From assembly GCF_033118175.1 (NCBI RefSeq), contig NC_083692.1, positions 15,138,001 to 15,202,000 of the forward strand: DNA of 64,000 nt, given 5' to 3'. This document shows positions 1 through 13,329 of this stretch, piece by piece. This stretch comes from Dama dama. Its lineage: Eukaryota; Chordata; Mammalia; Artiodactyla; Cervidae. Made by a program: the position numbers and the translations under genes. The notes beneath the pieces are model-generated. The model saw nothing but the letters and a program-made list of their open reading frames with translations. It had not been told where the DNA came from and did not search any database. Position 1 is the first letter of the stretch. Every line of letters begins with the position of its first letter.

Positions 1-985
1 TTCATGTATACTGACCACTGTTCTTAGAATTATAGGACTTAGGGAAATTAATATTTTAATATGAATATAATCTTTGATGCGATGCTGTCACTGCTTTTCT
101 CTTAGTGGGATCGATTGTCATGCTTTTATGATACAGTTAGCTTGAGCAAGAAGCAGCTATTTGTAAGCTAGTTTTCAGAGCCAGAGGAGGAAACATTTGT
201 CCTATTATAACTGACTGGTGTTGTAGCTCATTAATGATAGAGGTACGGAGACTAGTAATCATTGGAAGAACATTAAGAATCAATTAGGACAGAGAAGTAT
301 CTTATAAACAGGACTTATAGATTGGTGACTCTAAAGCAAATTAGACAAAATGTAAATACTTGCTTGCCATTAAACACTTCAGTTTTCCTTTAGCATCTAT
401 TTTATTCCAAGCGAAGATATGACCTGTGTCAGATGGTAGGATTTATGGCACTGTATGTTCACACAGTGTTTCTTTTCCTTCTTTGACTGTGTATTGGGTT
501 AATATGATTTTTCTCTTTTTTTTCCCCTCCAAACCAGAATTAGTGGATCTGAAATAGTTGTTTCATAATGATAATACTGTGAGCTGTGAAATGTTGAACT
601 ACTCTCTCAACTTAAAATAAAATCAAAACTAAAATAAATTATTGAGTTGTTGGGGGTCAAAAAAGAGAAAACACTTAGCCTTGACACTTGGAAAACTTTC
701 TTTTGTTTAACCAAGTGTAGTGAAGTATTAGTGCTTTTAATTAGTGTCTCATCTTGGGGTTCAGTTATAGGTAGAGCATGGAAAGTTTAGCTATGGTTAT
801 AAATCAGAAGCACCAAGAACCTTGACAATATGAACGTAGCTGACAGAAGGCAGGAGACACAGAAAGAGGGTAAAGAAGGTCAGGGCATACAAGTGTATCG
901 GTTTCTTTTTACCGTACTTAGTGAAACCAGTAGATACTGCCTTAAGTTTACAAACGACGCATTTTGAAATTAAGAAATCGTCTTC

Positions 986-1095
986 AGGGCACTCCCTGGT
1001 GGTTCAGCACTTGGGACTTGGTGCTTTCACTCCCGTGACCTGGTCCCATCCCTGGGGGGCGACGAGCTCACAAGCTGTGTAGCCTGCCCTCCCCA
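986..1095 (+). repeat. CHR-type SINE fragment
   Basis: It begins with the typical CHR head (actccctggtggttcagcac) and carries a decayed tRNA-like box region. The body is truncated after about 110 bases. Confidence 0.6.
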
Positions 1096-2191
1096 AGAAG
1101 ATAGTCTTTAAATTTATGAAGATAACTAGCCATTACGAGAATTTTTAAATTAGTAACATTACAAAAAGGTAGTGGTGATTAGTGGACAAAACATGGAAAG
1201 GAGGAGTCCAGATAGATGCCTTACCTAGATCCAAGATTGACAGAAGAAGCGGCAGAGGGGTAAGAACACTGTTCGGCATTTCTGTACTAGCCACGAGGAA
1301 AGCCAGGAACAGAACCTGCAGCCTCTCGCTGGGAGTGGGCGTGAGGTGGCTGGGTGGAGGAGTGAATTTTATTTTACCAGATTGAATATGTTACTTTTAT
1401 GATTAAAACTTTTTTGTTTTAGATTCCACAGTACATTAATAACTTCCATGGAAATAAATCCTGCTTAAAGTTGAAAGTAAGGCTTAACCGTGCACACGAG
1501 TAGTCTGTGATTGATTATTGATAAATGTTTTCATCTTTGTTGTGGAACGATGTGTTATTCTTCGGTGACAGGAGCGCCGAGCCTTCAGAAGAGCTGCAGC
1601 ACGCAGGGCAAGTTGAGATCCTTTCCCTCCCCTACATTGGGAGCATGCCTTTCTTCTTTCTCCCAGTTTTTTCCTCATTTCCTCTCCAGTCCCTGTCCTT
1701 TTCTTGAAGAGAGGGCCGTATGACCAGAATGATGAGTCAATCCTGAGAGCCGTGTTCCCTAGGAACCACAGTAAGGTAACAGTGGCTGGGAATTGTGCAT
1801 GTACTCTGAGTGGACACGTGAAGTTAGAACAGGCTGGTGAGTAGGAAAGAAATGAGAGCTAGGAAATTCTGACAACTTACACAAGACATTTGAAATTCTA
1901 GATTTTACTTCACACATCACTAATCCACATCCAGTAATGGAAATTTAGCTGTAAGATCTATTCATGAATCAGGGCAAAATGTCTGGCCGAAGCAACTAGA
2001 TTTGTGCTTTTCCATTTTCCAGAGCTGTGCTTTCATGTGTTTTGATGTCCAGAGACATAGTCCATAACAAGCGTTGCACCTAGCTTAGTGTCTGAAATCT
2101 AGTAGCCTATTGATAAACTTGCTGAACAAATGAATACACACATAATCCAGAAATATTAGAAAATGGATGGGTAGGTTCTTAAAGTACAGTG

Positions 2192-2385
2192 TGTGACAGT
2201 GAAGTCACTCAGTCATGTCCAACTCTTTGCTACTCCATGGACTATACAGTCCCTGGAATTCTCCAGGCCAGAATACTGGAGTGGGTAGCCTTTCCCTTCT
2301 CCAGGGGATCTTCCCAATCCAGGGATCGAACCCAGGTCTCCCACATTGCAGGCGGATTCTTTACCAGCTGAACTACAAGGGATAG
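2192..2385 (-). repeat. Bov-tA SINE
   Basis: This is the reverse complement of the ruminant tRNA-derived SINE. It reads cactcagtcatgtccaactc at the left and ends in the box-B-like block around gggatcgaacccaggtctcc. Confidence 0.9.
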
Positions 2386-2632
2386 CTGAATTTTAAAGCC
2401 AGAATGGCAAAATTATGGAATAAGCTAGTTAGGTGCGTCTTACTGATAGACTGTAATATGACAGAAATAACTTTCTTTGTAGAAACTGTATTTTTTGAAC
2501 TTCTTGGTACTGAGGGGAACTGAGAGCCCCTTGGGCAGATTGAGGTTTAATTAAAATTTGGTTTGGCTCATTTGGATTAAGTCCTATAATAGACTTGTTA
2601 ATGAGGTGTTAAACGATCACCCTGAGAATCCC

Positions 2633-2835
2633 AGTTCAGTTCAGTTCAGTCACTCAGTCGTGTCCAACTCTTTGCAACCCCATGAATCGCAGCACGCCAG
2701 CCCTCCCTATCCATCACCAACTCCCAGAGTCTACCCGAACCCATGTCCATCGAGTCGGTGACGCCATCCAGCCATCTCATCCTCTGTCATCCCTTTCTCC
2801 TCCTGCCTCCAATCCTTCCCAGCATCAGGGTCTTA
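2633..2835 (-). repeat. BovB 3' end / ART2-type fragment
   Basis: It starts with the (agttc)n tail characteristic of BovB 3' ends and continues with antisense BovB ORF2 C-terminal sequence (caccaactcccagagtctac), stopping at the cagcatcagggtctt block. Confidence 0.9.
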
Positions 2836-4424
2836 TTAACAAATCTGTTATAGGAATGAGAGTCCCAGGAACTGTCCAAAGCTAATTTAGAACTGAGAAA
2901 GGTTTTTAAAAAAAGCCTTCCAGGGGCCCCCACACTGAGGGAGCAGGACTATTAAAGAAAACAGTCCTTGAGGGGGAGGGAGTGGTCATAAAGAGAACTT
3001 CTGACACCCACTGGTTATGTTTGGCAGGCAGGCTTCTCATTTGGTTGAGCCTGGGTCCTTTCTTTCTGATTCCTGTGCTTTCTGAGGCTAGGAGTGCTTG
3101 AGTTCCACTTTTTTTCTTTATTATTACATATCTGCTTTTATGTAATTTGTTTATTTTACTATTAGATTCATCTAAGTAAAAGTCAAGTTTTCTAGTGAAC
3201 CCAGTTTTGTTCTTAGCCACAGTACAGTTTAGCAGTATATCTAACACTGAGAGTTAGATTAGATCCCTTTACTTGTAACTACTGCCTAGAACAATGTTAA
3301 GAAATATTTAATTCTTCATTTATCAAACGTTTCTCAGGCATTTACTCTCTACCCTGTGATGGCTGTGCTGTTGAGGGGTACAGAGTGAACAATACATGAT
3401 CCTCGCCTTTAAAAATACTCATAGTCTAGTGGTAGGGGTAGGATTCTGAGAAGGACTGGTTTCAGAGCCACAAATAAATTCCTCTTGGTTCAACTTCCCC
3501 CTTTCTTCATTTTCCTCCTTCCTTCTCCCCCTTCACCACCCCACCAAAGAAAACCCATAAACTTCCTTAAATCCAGCTAACTATTCGAAGCAAATTAAGA
3601 TCTTACTGATTTTATATTTCTTACTAATCTATCTCTGTGGATTTTTCCTATGGAATATATTACTTTAGAAAAATAACCAACAATCAAAGAAAAACTTTCC
3701 TTCTGTAAAGTAGGCTGTTATCTTGCAAAAAGCCATTTTTATCCCATAGCTTAAGCCTTCTGAAATTAGCAAGCAGCATAACCACTTTATAGGTGGAGAA
3801 ATTTGAGCTCAACACATACGACAGGTATTCTGAATATCTGAGTAGAATGTGGCTTTCCTGAACTCTATCCACTTCCACTTCTGAAGTTCCTTTAGTGATA
3901 TTTAACATCTTATTAAAATAGACTACTATTTTATAACCTATTTTTAATTTTCCTTTTTCTGGTCTGCAAATTAAAAAAGAAAAAATACTAAGTTTAGTTA
4001 TAATCACCGCTACAAATGAAAGCCTACTACCTCTTTCCTCCCCATGGATCAGTAACCCCTTTAACCTCCCTCTTTGCTTCAGAAATCTATCCTGAATACT
4101 CAGGAGCTCTGTAGCATGGTTTGTCTATTTCTTCTTCCACTCCCATTTCTTTTTTCCAAATCCAAGGACTAATAAAACATTTCTTGCCACACGAGTGGTC
4201 TCTCCTTGTTTCAGAGTTTGTTTGAAGCTGGTTATTAAGATGTCCACAGGCAGCAACAGGCTGGAAGCTAATCTCTGAACAAATGTAGACTTGTTCATTT
4301 AGTAGAATATTGTTATTAATGCACAGCATAAATAAGGAGTTTGAAGATGTTCCCCTTGGACAGGAAAAGAGCCTTGAACTGTTTTGGAGGAGATGTGGTA
4401 AGATGATATAAGGGAACTAGCATT

Positions 4425-4745
4425 TTTTTTAAATAATTTTATTTATTGATTTGTTTTTTCTTCTTGGCCACACTGGATCTTCATTGCTGCATGGGCTTTG
4501 TCTAGTTGCAGTGAGCAGGGGTGACTCTTCTTTGAGGTGCATGGGCTGCTTCTTGCAGAGGCTTCTCTAGTCGTGGAGCTTGGGCTCTAGGGCGAGACGG
4601 TCAGCAGTTGTGGTTCCCAGGCTCCATTGTTGTGGCGCACGGGCAATTGCTCCTTGGCCTGTGGGATCTTCCTGGATCGGGGCTCGAACCCGTGTCCTCT
4701 GCATTGGCAGGCAGATTCTTTACCTCTGAGACACCAGGGAAGCCT
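4425..4745 (-). repeat. CHR-type SINE
   Basis: Antisense copy with the tail at the left (aataattttatttattgatt). The internal blocks are ggccacactggatcttc and gcagtgagcaggggtgactc, and the head at the right ends in acaccagggaagcc. Near full length. Confidence 0.85.
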
Positions 4746-5589
4746 GGGAATTAAACTCTTAATTAAAGTACTGTGAGTCATATCATTATTAAGATTGAAG
4801 TAGATGGACTACTTCAGTTTCATTTCATAATAAAATTGATTTAAAAGATTTTTCCATGATTTGATTTGTTCAGTTACTGTTTAGCTGAGATGAATGACCA
4901 TTTCTTCTCATCACTTATGATTTGGCAACTTTATAGCCTAGTCTCTGTTCTCTTTGTTGAAGAAGAATAACTTTCTCAACCTTAATACGGTTGGAATTGC
5001 TCTTCCCTCCCCCTGCCCCCAGAATTGTTTTTAAGGGCTTTGTCCAGGAGACTTTATCCTAGATTTTCATCAACTTTGTTATAGTTTATTGCCATGGGAA
5101 TACTTACTATGTATAAATAAGTGACAAGACAGATGGACTCTTCTCATTTAAGAACCAAGATATTCTCCTTAGGGCTTTCCTTAAGATTGGAGATCTTTTT
5201 GAAGAGGAATTGATTTTTTTTTTTTTAAATTGTCACCTGTGGTTTAGGAAAAAATAAATGATCTAAATACTTGTAGCTGCCTACCATCTACTTTGACATT
5301 GGAATGAGTTTCAGGAGGCCCTCATTAAGGTGTATTCTTTTCAGCCCCTGTTTCAGACTGTGTCCATGGACCACGTGCACCAAAGTCACTTTTAGTGTGG
5401 TGGTTTCTAACCTTGTTCACACACAGTAATAGTAATTAGTAACAATGCCTAATACCTAATTACCACGGCCCCTTTGCAGACCTAGTGAATATCTCGGGGT
5501 GAGGCTCTTATAAGTTTTTATTTAAAAGCATCCCAAAGGATTCTAATGTGTGGCACCACTGCTGTAGAGTTTGTTAAAAATGAGGATTC

Positions 5590-5887
5590 CAGGACATCCC
5601 TGGTGGTACAGTGGATAGAAGTCCACCTGCTAACATAGGGGACACCGGTCTGATCTCTGTTCTGGGAAGATACCATATGCCGCAGAGCAGCTAAGCCTGT
5701 GCACCACAGCTACTGAGCCCTTGTTCTAGAGCCTGCGAGCCGCAACTACTGAAAACCGAGTGTCTAGGGCCCTTGTTCTGCAACAAGAAAAGCCACAGCA
5801 ATGAGAAGCCCTCACTCACTGCAACTAGAGAAAAGCCCATGCAGAAACGAAGACCCAGCACAACCAAAAAACTAATTAATTAATTAA
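5590..5887 (+). repeat. CHR-type SINE
   Basis: Sense copy. The head is catccctggtggtacagtgg, the body contains tctgttctgggaagatacca and gcaactagagaaaagcccat, and the tail is aactaattaattaattaaaa. The tail type matters for the tail-only insertion near 19507. Confidence 0.85.
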
Positions 5888-7107
5888 AACAATGAGAGAC
5901 CCCGGAAAAAAACGAGGATTCGAGTCCACTTCATCAGACCATGAGTCTTGGTGGACAAGGCCCTAGACAATGCATTTTAAAGAAAACCTAAGTTAATAAT
6001 GCAAACTAACTTTTAAGAGATTTGAAAGTTGTCTTTTTCTCTCTTTTTTCTTGAGCTTGTTTACATCAGTGAAAACCAAAAGCAACTATTCTGATTGGTG
6101 GTAATTGGAGAAAGGAAAGGAAATTAGAGGACAAGATACTCGATCTGTTTTTTTAAAAAGAAAAATAAGAGAAATATTGGCGTGTGGAACAGGAGTTTGG
6201 TGTTGATGCTAAATTGTCTGTCTTCACTGTGTTTGGAACTGAATGCATTGATGCATCCTTCCAAAGAGTTGATGGTCCTTGCTGAATGAATCAGCAGTAA
6301 AGGTGAAATTAGAACCAGTTAGGGGAGAGAAAAGAGACAACAAAGGGATCAGGGGCCTATGACCAGGCCTCTACAGGCTGGTTGGAATTCTTTTGTTTTA
6401 ATGCTACTTATATTTTTATAGCCTATTAATTCAGAATCTCAAATTCTTTTGTACCTAACCTACAAAAGCCTTGCCCACTGTATACTCTTTTTTTCTAAAT
6501 GTTCCATACTTGCAGATGCCTCTGAAACTCTAGTTTAATTCCAGGCCTCGCTTTATTTGCTGACGCCCTTCACCTGCCCGTGAGTGCTTGACCACAGTAG
6601 TCGTGTTTCCTCGTCACTTCGTTTCTGTCTAAAAGTAGCCATGAATGATACATTCCAGTACCAAAGGAGGACAGTAGGACAGTCTGGACAAATTAAGCCT
6701 TTCTGTCCTAGTTATGGGCTGGCACCCTTTAAAACTCCTTAATTTTCCTTCGTTTCTGAGGCACTTGGCCTCTTTTCCTCCTTTTGTTTAGGGCCTCCTG
6801 TCTCTGGCTTCGCGTTAGTAACCATTCTTTTAAATTCTTGATTGTAGTGAATCAACGACTTCAGGCCTTGGCCCCGCTGCCTGTCGCACAGCAGCCCTGC
6901 GGCAGTCCTTGTTCCTGCGGCCGTCCTCAGGAAATCCTAGTTTTGGGCATTGACACTGATTGATTAAAAGATTAAGCTGCTGCTAGGGAGAGGGTGATAA
7001 ACCATGCTCGTGAAAGGAATTTACCTACGGTGCTTGGTGTTCACAGAGCTCCTCTAGTTGCCGAGAAAAGAAATAGAAATAGTGTCGTTAACACTATTCA
7101 GATATTT

Positions 7108-7165
7108 AGATGCATGTGGTCGCAAAGAATTGGACACGACTGAGCGCACTCACACGTACACATGC
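7108..7165 (+). repeat. Bov-tA 3' fragment
   Basis: Only the terminal gtcgcaaagaattggacacgactgagcg block is present. Confidence 0.65.
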
Positions 7166-8175
7166 ACTCTTGTAGGGCGGGGAAGAGCTGAAGGCCTGCT
7201 TTAGAACAGCATCCCTAGGCTAGGGAGAGGCAAGCCGTCTGCTTTGACATTCATTAATTTGACAGTCGCCCAGGCTGAGCACTCAGATATTTGTCGACAA
7301 TCTAGCAAAACAGGGGCTGTGTCTAGAGCCTGGAAAACTCATTTTGCTTCAGTGTTCCAGAGTTACTGAATTCTTGCTTCCTGAAAGTCCCTTATAAATA
7401 TCCATTTTATAAGACTGTTCACTATATTTATTTTTCTATTCCCTTGGTCTCTTAACAGCCCAATGGGAAGATTTCCTAGTGCCCTTTAACTGGGGCTTAA
7501 GTGTTATTAAAATCAGTCTGTCCTGCCTTTTGGCTAATATTTCTTTTACTTTTGTTTTAGGTAACATTTTTAAATAGTATATTTCATCCTTTCTTCTCTT
7601 AGATCATGTGAAAAACATGACCAGATTAATTCAAGTTCCAGCATAGTGTGGTTTTAGAAACAGCTTCATTGATGTTTTTCTTTAGGTCCTATGCTATTCT
7701 CTCTTTCACCACTACTGCCTTCTCTATTCCCTTTTGGTATTTTAAGATATTTTTAGATATAGTGATGCTAATTTTTCACCCGCATCTCTGCAGGTGTTCA
7801 TGTAGAAGTTAAATAACTGATGACCTTAAAGGTCAGTTGACTTGCTGTGTTTGCTGACATTCTTTTGTCCCTCTTGCTCTCTTTTCCAGGAGGACATGAG
7901 ATTCCACTTTTCACAAGGCATCTTGTCTGGATACTTGTGACAAGTATATCATTTATTGATCTAGAAAGTGCTGTGATGAGAGTTGAAAAATGTTATCTGC
8001 TGCCTCTCTGCCCCCACCCACTTTAGAGCTGATCAAAGAGAATGATCATTAGTGATTAAGAAAGTTGAGATCAGTCAAGAAGAGACTGCTTCTTCAACAA
8101 AGAAAGCTTGATGACCTGGTTAAGAATGAATCCCTATTCTGCCCAATTCACATACTATGGTATCATCTAAATATG

Positions 8176-8217
8176 AATATATATATATATTATATATATG
8201 TAATATATATATTATCA
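8176..8217. repeat. AT microsatellite
   Basis: An interrupted run of alternating A and T. Confidence 0.95.
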
Positions 8218-8415
8218 TAAAATAGAAGTTTCTCCATGGTTTAACCTTGATGATTATCAATATATTTCTGTTGACATGAAAATCAACTTAAGTATCTATG
8301 GATTTATAAAATTCATAGATTAAGCAAAAATTATCAAAACTTTAACAAGTACAAAATATTTGCTACAACTTGTAGAAAAGGTTCCTCCCCCATTTTTTAC
8401 CTTTCCTTATTCAGG

Positions 8416-9500
8416 TTTTTTTTTAAGCAAATATTTTGTTTATTTTAATGAAGCTGATACAGACAGTGTCCATTTAAAACCACTATCCCAGGCCAAAAAG
8501 TAGCAAAAAGAGCAGTGTTCTGTTGTAATCACATCTACATGAATAACTTTAACTGCTAATGATTATTAGAACTTTTCTGGGATCTTCTAACAAGGTTTTG
8601 CTCTCATCTTAAAACGCTTTCTCTGCAGTGAAGCCATCTCTGGAATTAGTTATTGTTCTCATCGTCTCTGTCACCATGACTCCAGCCTGATACTGCTCTT
8701 CTTTTGGTCCTGACCCTCAGATTTTAAAATTAGCTTCAAGCTAAGGAAAGGTCATTTTTCATAGTTCAGTTCTCTGAAAAACATCCATCTCCCACTGAAA
8801 ATCCTTGTCCAGGAGTGAAGTGATCATATGCCTAAGAACTAGAAAGTCATTAGAAACACTCACATTAATGGATCTTATTTATCACCAGCCTGCAAATACA
8901 CAGTCCTGGAAAAGGTGGCCTCTTTGTGCACCCATGTTATTTTTAAAACACAGAGAGTGATATAACGAGGGCTGAGGTTGGGTCACCAGAATTCAGCACA
9001 ATGAAAACAGACGATAGTGAATCATGGACACAAGAATCCAAATTACAAGGTTTTTTAAAGAGATGGGGTGCCGGTTTTCAATTCTGTTTTGAACACCACA
9101 TTACAAAAGAGCTTTTTTTTTATATAAGTTTTTTAAGGATTAAGGAAAAGAAAAAAAAACAAGAGTCTAAACTGTTGACTGACCCTCTTTGTCCCTGACA
9201 AACTTTAATCACATCTTCCTACATTCCCAGTTCTTGTGGAGTGTGATTATCAGCAATTTCCTGACCTTCAAAGAGAAATCTGGATGAATTCATGGGAGCT
9301 CCCTGTTTTTGACAGTGTGATTCTGTGAGTTTCTTGAAATATGTCGTCATTTTCACTTTGAAGTGAATCTCACTGCTCTCCTGTACAGTGACCTTGAGTT
9401 TAAAATAGTCTCCTTCCTTCTTACCCATGAAATCCTCAGTTGACGGTTTTACCTCCTGGTCAGACCTGGTGACAGTGGCTTCCCCAGGAGACTCCATACA
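8416..9500 (-). pseudogene. SUMO1: SUMO1 processed pseudogene, near full-length mRNA copy
   Basis: Read on the - strand, the SUMO1 (small ubiquitin-like modifier 1) coding sequence runs from 9467 down to 9167 without introns. The 3' UTR continues to a polyadenylation signal at 8439-8444 and a poly(A) tail seen as T's at 8416-8424. Recognisable peptide blocks are SDQEVKPSTEDF, SSEIHFKVKMTT and FLFEGQEIADNHTPQELGM. Lesions: the start codon is AGG (9465-9467), there is an in-frame TAG at 9219-9221, and a one-base loss just before the end disrupts the di-glycine processing site. The copy lies antisense in an SPTLC2 intron. It cannot encode a working modifier. The 5' boundary is approximate and I found no convincing target-site duplication. 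Confidence 0.92.
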
Positions 9501-9818
9501 GCAGCAGCCTTGGGTAGGCAGAACTTCACTTTGGGGTTTACAAATTCATGTCTGTAGCTCACAGCACAGCACCAGAACTGAAGAGACTTCACTACACCTC
9601 CTGCTTGTTCAGTTTTTAATTATTTAGCAAGCCCTTCTCTTGTAGTGATAAATAGAGAGCATGATGACAAGATTTTTTTATTCTAAAATAATTTGCTGCT
9701 ATATGTAATTTTGAGTAATGTCTACCATTCAGTTTTTGTCTGAGCCACACCTCTTCAGTGACAGGTGCTCTATTCCCAGAGACCTAGAGAGCTGTTTGTT
9801 TTTGCAATTGATAAAGGA

Positions 9819-10016
9819 TAAAAGTGCTAAAGAATCCTCCTGCCAATGCAGGAGACACAAGAGACTCGGGTTCAATCACTGGGTTGCAAAGATCCCATGG
9901 AGGAGGAAATGGAAACCCACTCCAGTGTTCTTGCCTGGAAAATCCCATGGACAGAGGCGCCTGGCGGGCTTACAGTCCATGGGGTTGCAAAGAGTTGGAC
10001 ATGATTGAGCACGTTG
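9819..10016 (+). repeat. Bov-tA SINE
   Basis: Sense copy with a decayed 5' head. The body contains tggaaacccactccagtgtt and aatcccatggacagagg. It is followed by a short CA run at 10026-10038. Confidence 0.9.
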
Positions 10017-11479
10017 TGTATACGCACACACACACACAAAGGGTAAAAGAAGCGCTTGGTCAATTTAGTATTTGATGTGGGACGTGGATCTTATCTCTTC
10101 TTTATAACAAAAACCTTTTAAGTGAAGTACAGTAATTATATGGGTTAGTATTCTTTCCAGTTCTATGCTTATACTTCAAATGGTAGAACTGGGGATTGCA
10201 GCCGTAAGTGGAGCGTAGTAGAAAAGAAAATAGAAGATAAGTGGCTCTAACAGCAGTTAGAATTTATTTTTAACTTCTAAGTAAACGTATGGCCATTACT
10301 CAAGAAAATATTCTATTAAGTATCTTCTAAGTCCCACAGCACCTGGAATAACTTGGTCAAATGAATAGATTGTTGTCTCTTGGAGAGATTCCAAGCTTTC
10401 TAAGACATCCATGCCATAAAACATCTGCTGAACTGTTCTTGTGCAGTATTTTTATAGGGAGGGTAGAGGGAAAGAGGAACGGAAAGGGAAAGAATTGGCT
10501 CACATAGTTACAGGGGCTGAAAGACTCCAGTTCTACAGCAGGCAAGCTGGAGACCCAGGTGATTTAGGCCAAATGCCGTCAGTCTCAAGATCCGGCAAGC
10601 ACTGGTGCTTCAGTTCAAGTATGAAGACAGGAAAAATAATAATGTCCCACCTTAGCAGGCAGGCTGCCTGGCAGGTCTTATTTTGTCCTATTTAGGCTTT
10701 TAGCTGATTGATTGTGGCCCCCACACACAGGGTAGTCAGCCAACTTAAATGTTGCTCTCATTCTAAACACCCTCACAGACACAAACAGAATAATGTTTGA
10801 TTAAACATCTGAGGCCCATGGAGCCCAGTCAGAGTGACACATAAAATTAGCCAGCACAGTATTCTCAGTTAATTAGTCCACTCTTTCGAATACTAAAAAA
10901 TTTTTTTCTCCCTCCCACCATTCCCCTCCCGTTCTCCTGAATACTAAAATTTGCCTTTAATGTTTCTCAGCTTCAGTAGAAGTAAATAAGTGAATAAACT
11001 CTTGTCTAAGCTTGTCAGCTTTTCCCCCCTCCATATTGGGCTTGGCAGTGAAGACCCAACTTTGGATTCTAAACTCTGATTTCCTTGGAATGTTGACAGT
11101 TTTACAACATTAAATTCAGTTACCTTTGTATTTTAGTTTCTGCTCATTAATTGATTTTTAGTTGGTCCCACGCATGATGTTTATATCCTTGTCAATTTGC
11201 TAGAAAGTAGATCATCAGTAACAGCCAAGAACAAACTGATTTGGGAACTTTGTTACATGATTCTAATTAATGAAAGTAGGAGACTAACAAGGAAAACTCT
11301 TGATGTGGAGTTTGTTTATTTGTACAAATAAGATGTGTTTTCATGTTCTGGTTTAAGTTCTGATTTTGAAATTCTTTTTTATGTATTTTGTTTGAGTCCT
11401 CTTGCTGCATAAGTATATGGAATTTGGGGGTCAGTCTGTTAAGGATCCCAAATGTGGAATTTTTAATACTACCTTTTTT

Positions 11480-11595
11480 TTTTGGCTGCATTGCATGGCT
11501 TACAGGATCTTATTAATCCCCAACAACGGGTTGAATCCAGGCCCACAGCAGTGAAAATGCTGAGTCCTAACCACTGGACTGCCAGGGAAATCCCT
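11480..11595 (-). repeat. CHR-type SINE fragment
   Basis: Antisense head half of a CHR element: ttggctgcattgcatggctt at the left and ggactgccagggaaatccc at the right. Confidence 0.75.
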
Positions 11596-11772
11596 TTAAT
11601 ACTACATTTAAATGTATACTCCTATTCATTCATTCTTATTTTGTTTATAGAAGCAATACCTGCTCATTTTCAAAAGCTCAAACATATATCACATAAAGTA
11701 AACAGGAATAACCAGTGTCAATTATTTGGCATATAGTCTACCTTCTTTTACATGGACATATATATACATATA

Positions 11773-11970
11773 ACACTTCCCTGGTGGCTCAGACGGTAAA
11801 GAGTCTGCCTACAGTATGGGAGTCCCAGGTTCTGGGTCGGGAAGATCCCCTGGAGGAGGAAATGGCAACCCAGTCCAGTATTCTTGCTGGGAAATCCCAT
11901 GGACAGAGGAGCCTGGCGGGCTACAGTCCTTGAGGTCAAAAGAGTCAGACGCGACTGAGCAACTTAACAC
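11773..11970 (+). repeat. Bov-tA SINE
   Basis: Full-length sense copy from cacttccctggtggctcaga to gtcagacgcgactgagcaac. Confidence 0.95.
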
Positions 11971-12005
11971 CACATATGTACATATATACAAATAGTATAC
12001 ACATA

Positions 12006-12130
12006 TACTGGAGAAGGCAATGGCAACCCACCCCAGTACTCTTGCCTGGAAAATCCCATGGACAGAGGAGCCTGGTAGGCTGCAGTCCACGGGGTCGCTA
12101 AGAGTCAGACACGACTGAGTGACTTCACTT
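12006..12130 (+). repeat. Bov-tA/BovA 3' portion
   Basis: Starts at ctggagaaggcaatggcaac and ends after acacgactgagtgacttcac. The 5' tRNA-like part is missing. Confidence 0.9.
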
Positions 12131-12151
12131 TCACTTTTCACTTTCATGCTT

Positions 12152-12282
12152 TGGCGAAGGACATGGCAACCCACTCAGTGTTCTTGTCTGGAGAATCCCA
12201 GGGACGGGGGAGCCTGGTGGGCTGCCATCTCTGGGGTCGCACAGAGTCGGCCACGACTGAAGCAACTTAGCAGCAGCAGCAT
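12152..12282 (+). repeat. Bov-tA/BovA 3' portion
   Basis: Third consecutive copy of the same SINE type, from gcgaaggacatggcaacccac to a (cag)n tail at 12272-12280. Confidence 0.88.
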
Positions 12283-12591
12283 ACACATATACAAATAATA
12301 ATTTTATTAGTGTTATTTTTAGCAAAGCATATACATAGCACCAAAAGATTAGAAGAGTTTGACTAGTTTGACCACCTAAAAATCAGTGAACAGAAAGAGT
12401 CATTTAAGGGAGGGAAGAAAATGAGGGTATTGATTGCCTTTTTAGCAGTTTGGGTGGACAGTTTCATTCTGAGGTTATTAGAATTTACTCCATAATTTTG
12501 ACAAGAACAAAAATCAGATGAGTTCTGCTAGGATGCAGATGGTGCTTATGAATAGCAACACATAAGGAAGTCCATCCTCAAGGAAATCAGT

Positions 12592-12857
12592 CTTGAATGT
12601 TCATCAGAAGGACTAATGTTGAAGCTGAAACTCCAATACTTTGGCCACCTGATGCAAAGAACTGACTCACTAGAAAAGACCCTGATGCTGGGAATGATTG
12701 AGGGCGAGAGGAGAAGGGGACGACAGAGGATGAAATGATTGGATGGACGTGAGTTTGAGTAAACTCTGGGAGTTGGTGATGGTCAGGGCTGCCTGGCGTG
12801 CTGTAGTCCATGAGGTCGCAAAAAGTCGGACACAACTGAGCAACTGAACTGAACTGA
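12592..12857 (+). repeat. BovB 3' end
   Basis: Sense 3' terminus of BovB: gaaggactaatgttgaagct, then the gagaaggggacgacagaggatga block and the (actga)n tail. Heavily 5'-truncated. Confidence 0.93.
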
Positions 12858-12879
12858 GGGGCATTTTTGATTATCATAG

Positions 12880-13060
12880 ACTGGCCTCTGGAGAGGTGCT
12901 ATTGGCATTTATTGCCAAGAGGCCAGTGGTTCTGAATGTTCTGCAAGGCACTGGACAGCCTTAACAACCAAGAATTGTCATGCCCCAAACACTAATAGCA
13001 GTCTTTTTGAGAAACACTGGCAATAGTTGACCAAAATTTTGCATGATGCCCCCCTTTGGA
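12880..13060 (+). repeat. MER5-like hAT-Charlie DNA transposon remnant
   Basis: Contains ggtgctattggcatttattg and a rearranged body typical of the short MER5 elements. Old and degraded. The family assignment is from recall. Confidence 0.5.
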
Positions 13061-13329
13061 AGGTGATGGATGACAGAAATCTTACAGTGGAAATTGGAAA
13101 GAATGCAGGATGAGTGGAAGTCTCTGGGCACCATGTCTTTTCCTGGGAGCAGAGCCAGACAACCAGCCTGACATGGTGTGGGCCCCCTGGGCTGGGGTGT
13201 CGGGGGCAGTGTAGTGACAGACTGCTGGGAGGCAGGTGAGTCTCCAGGGGATGGGTGGGCAGGGACCAGCAGTAACTTGTAATTAAACATGGTTACTGTG
13301 TTTTCCTTTTACATTCCTGTTACCTCATA

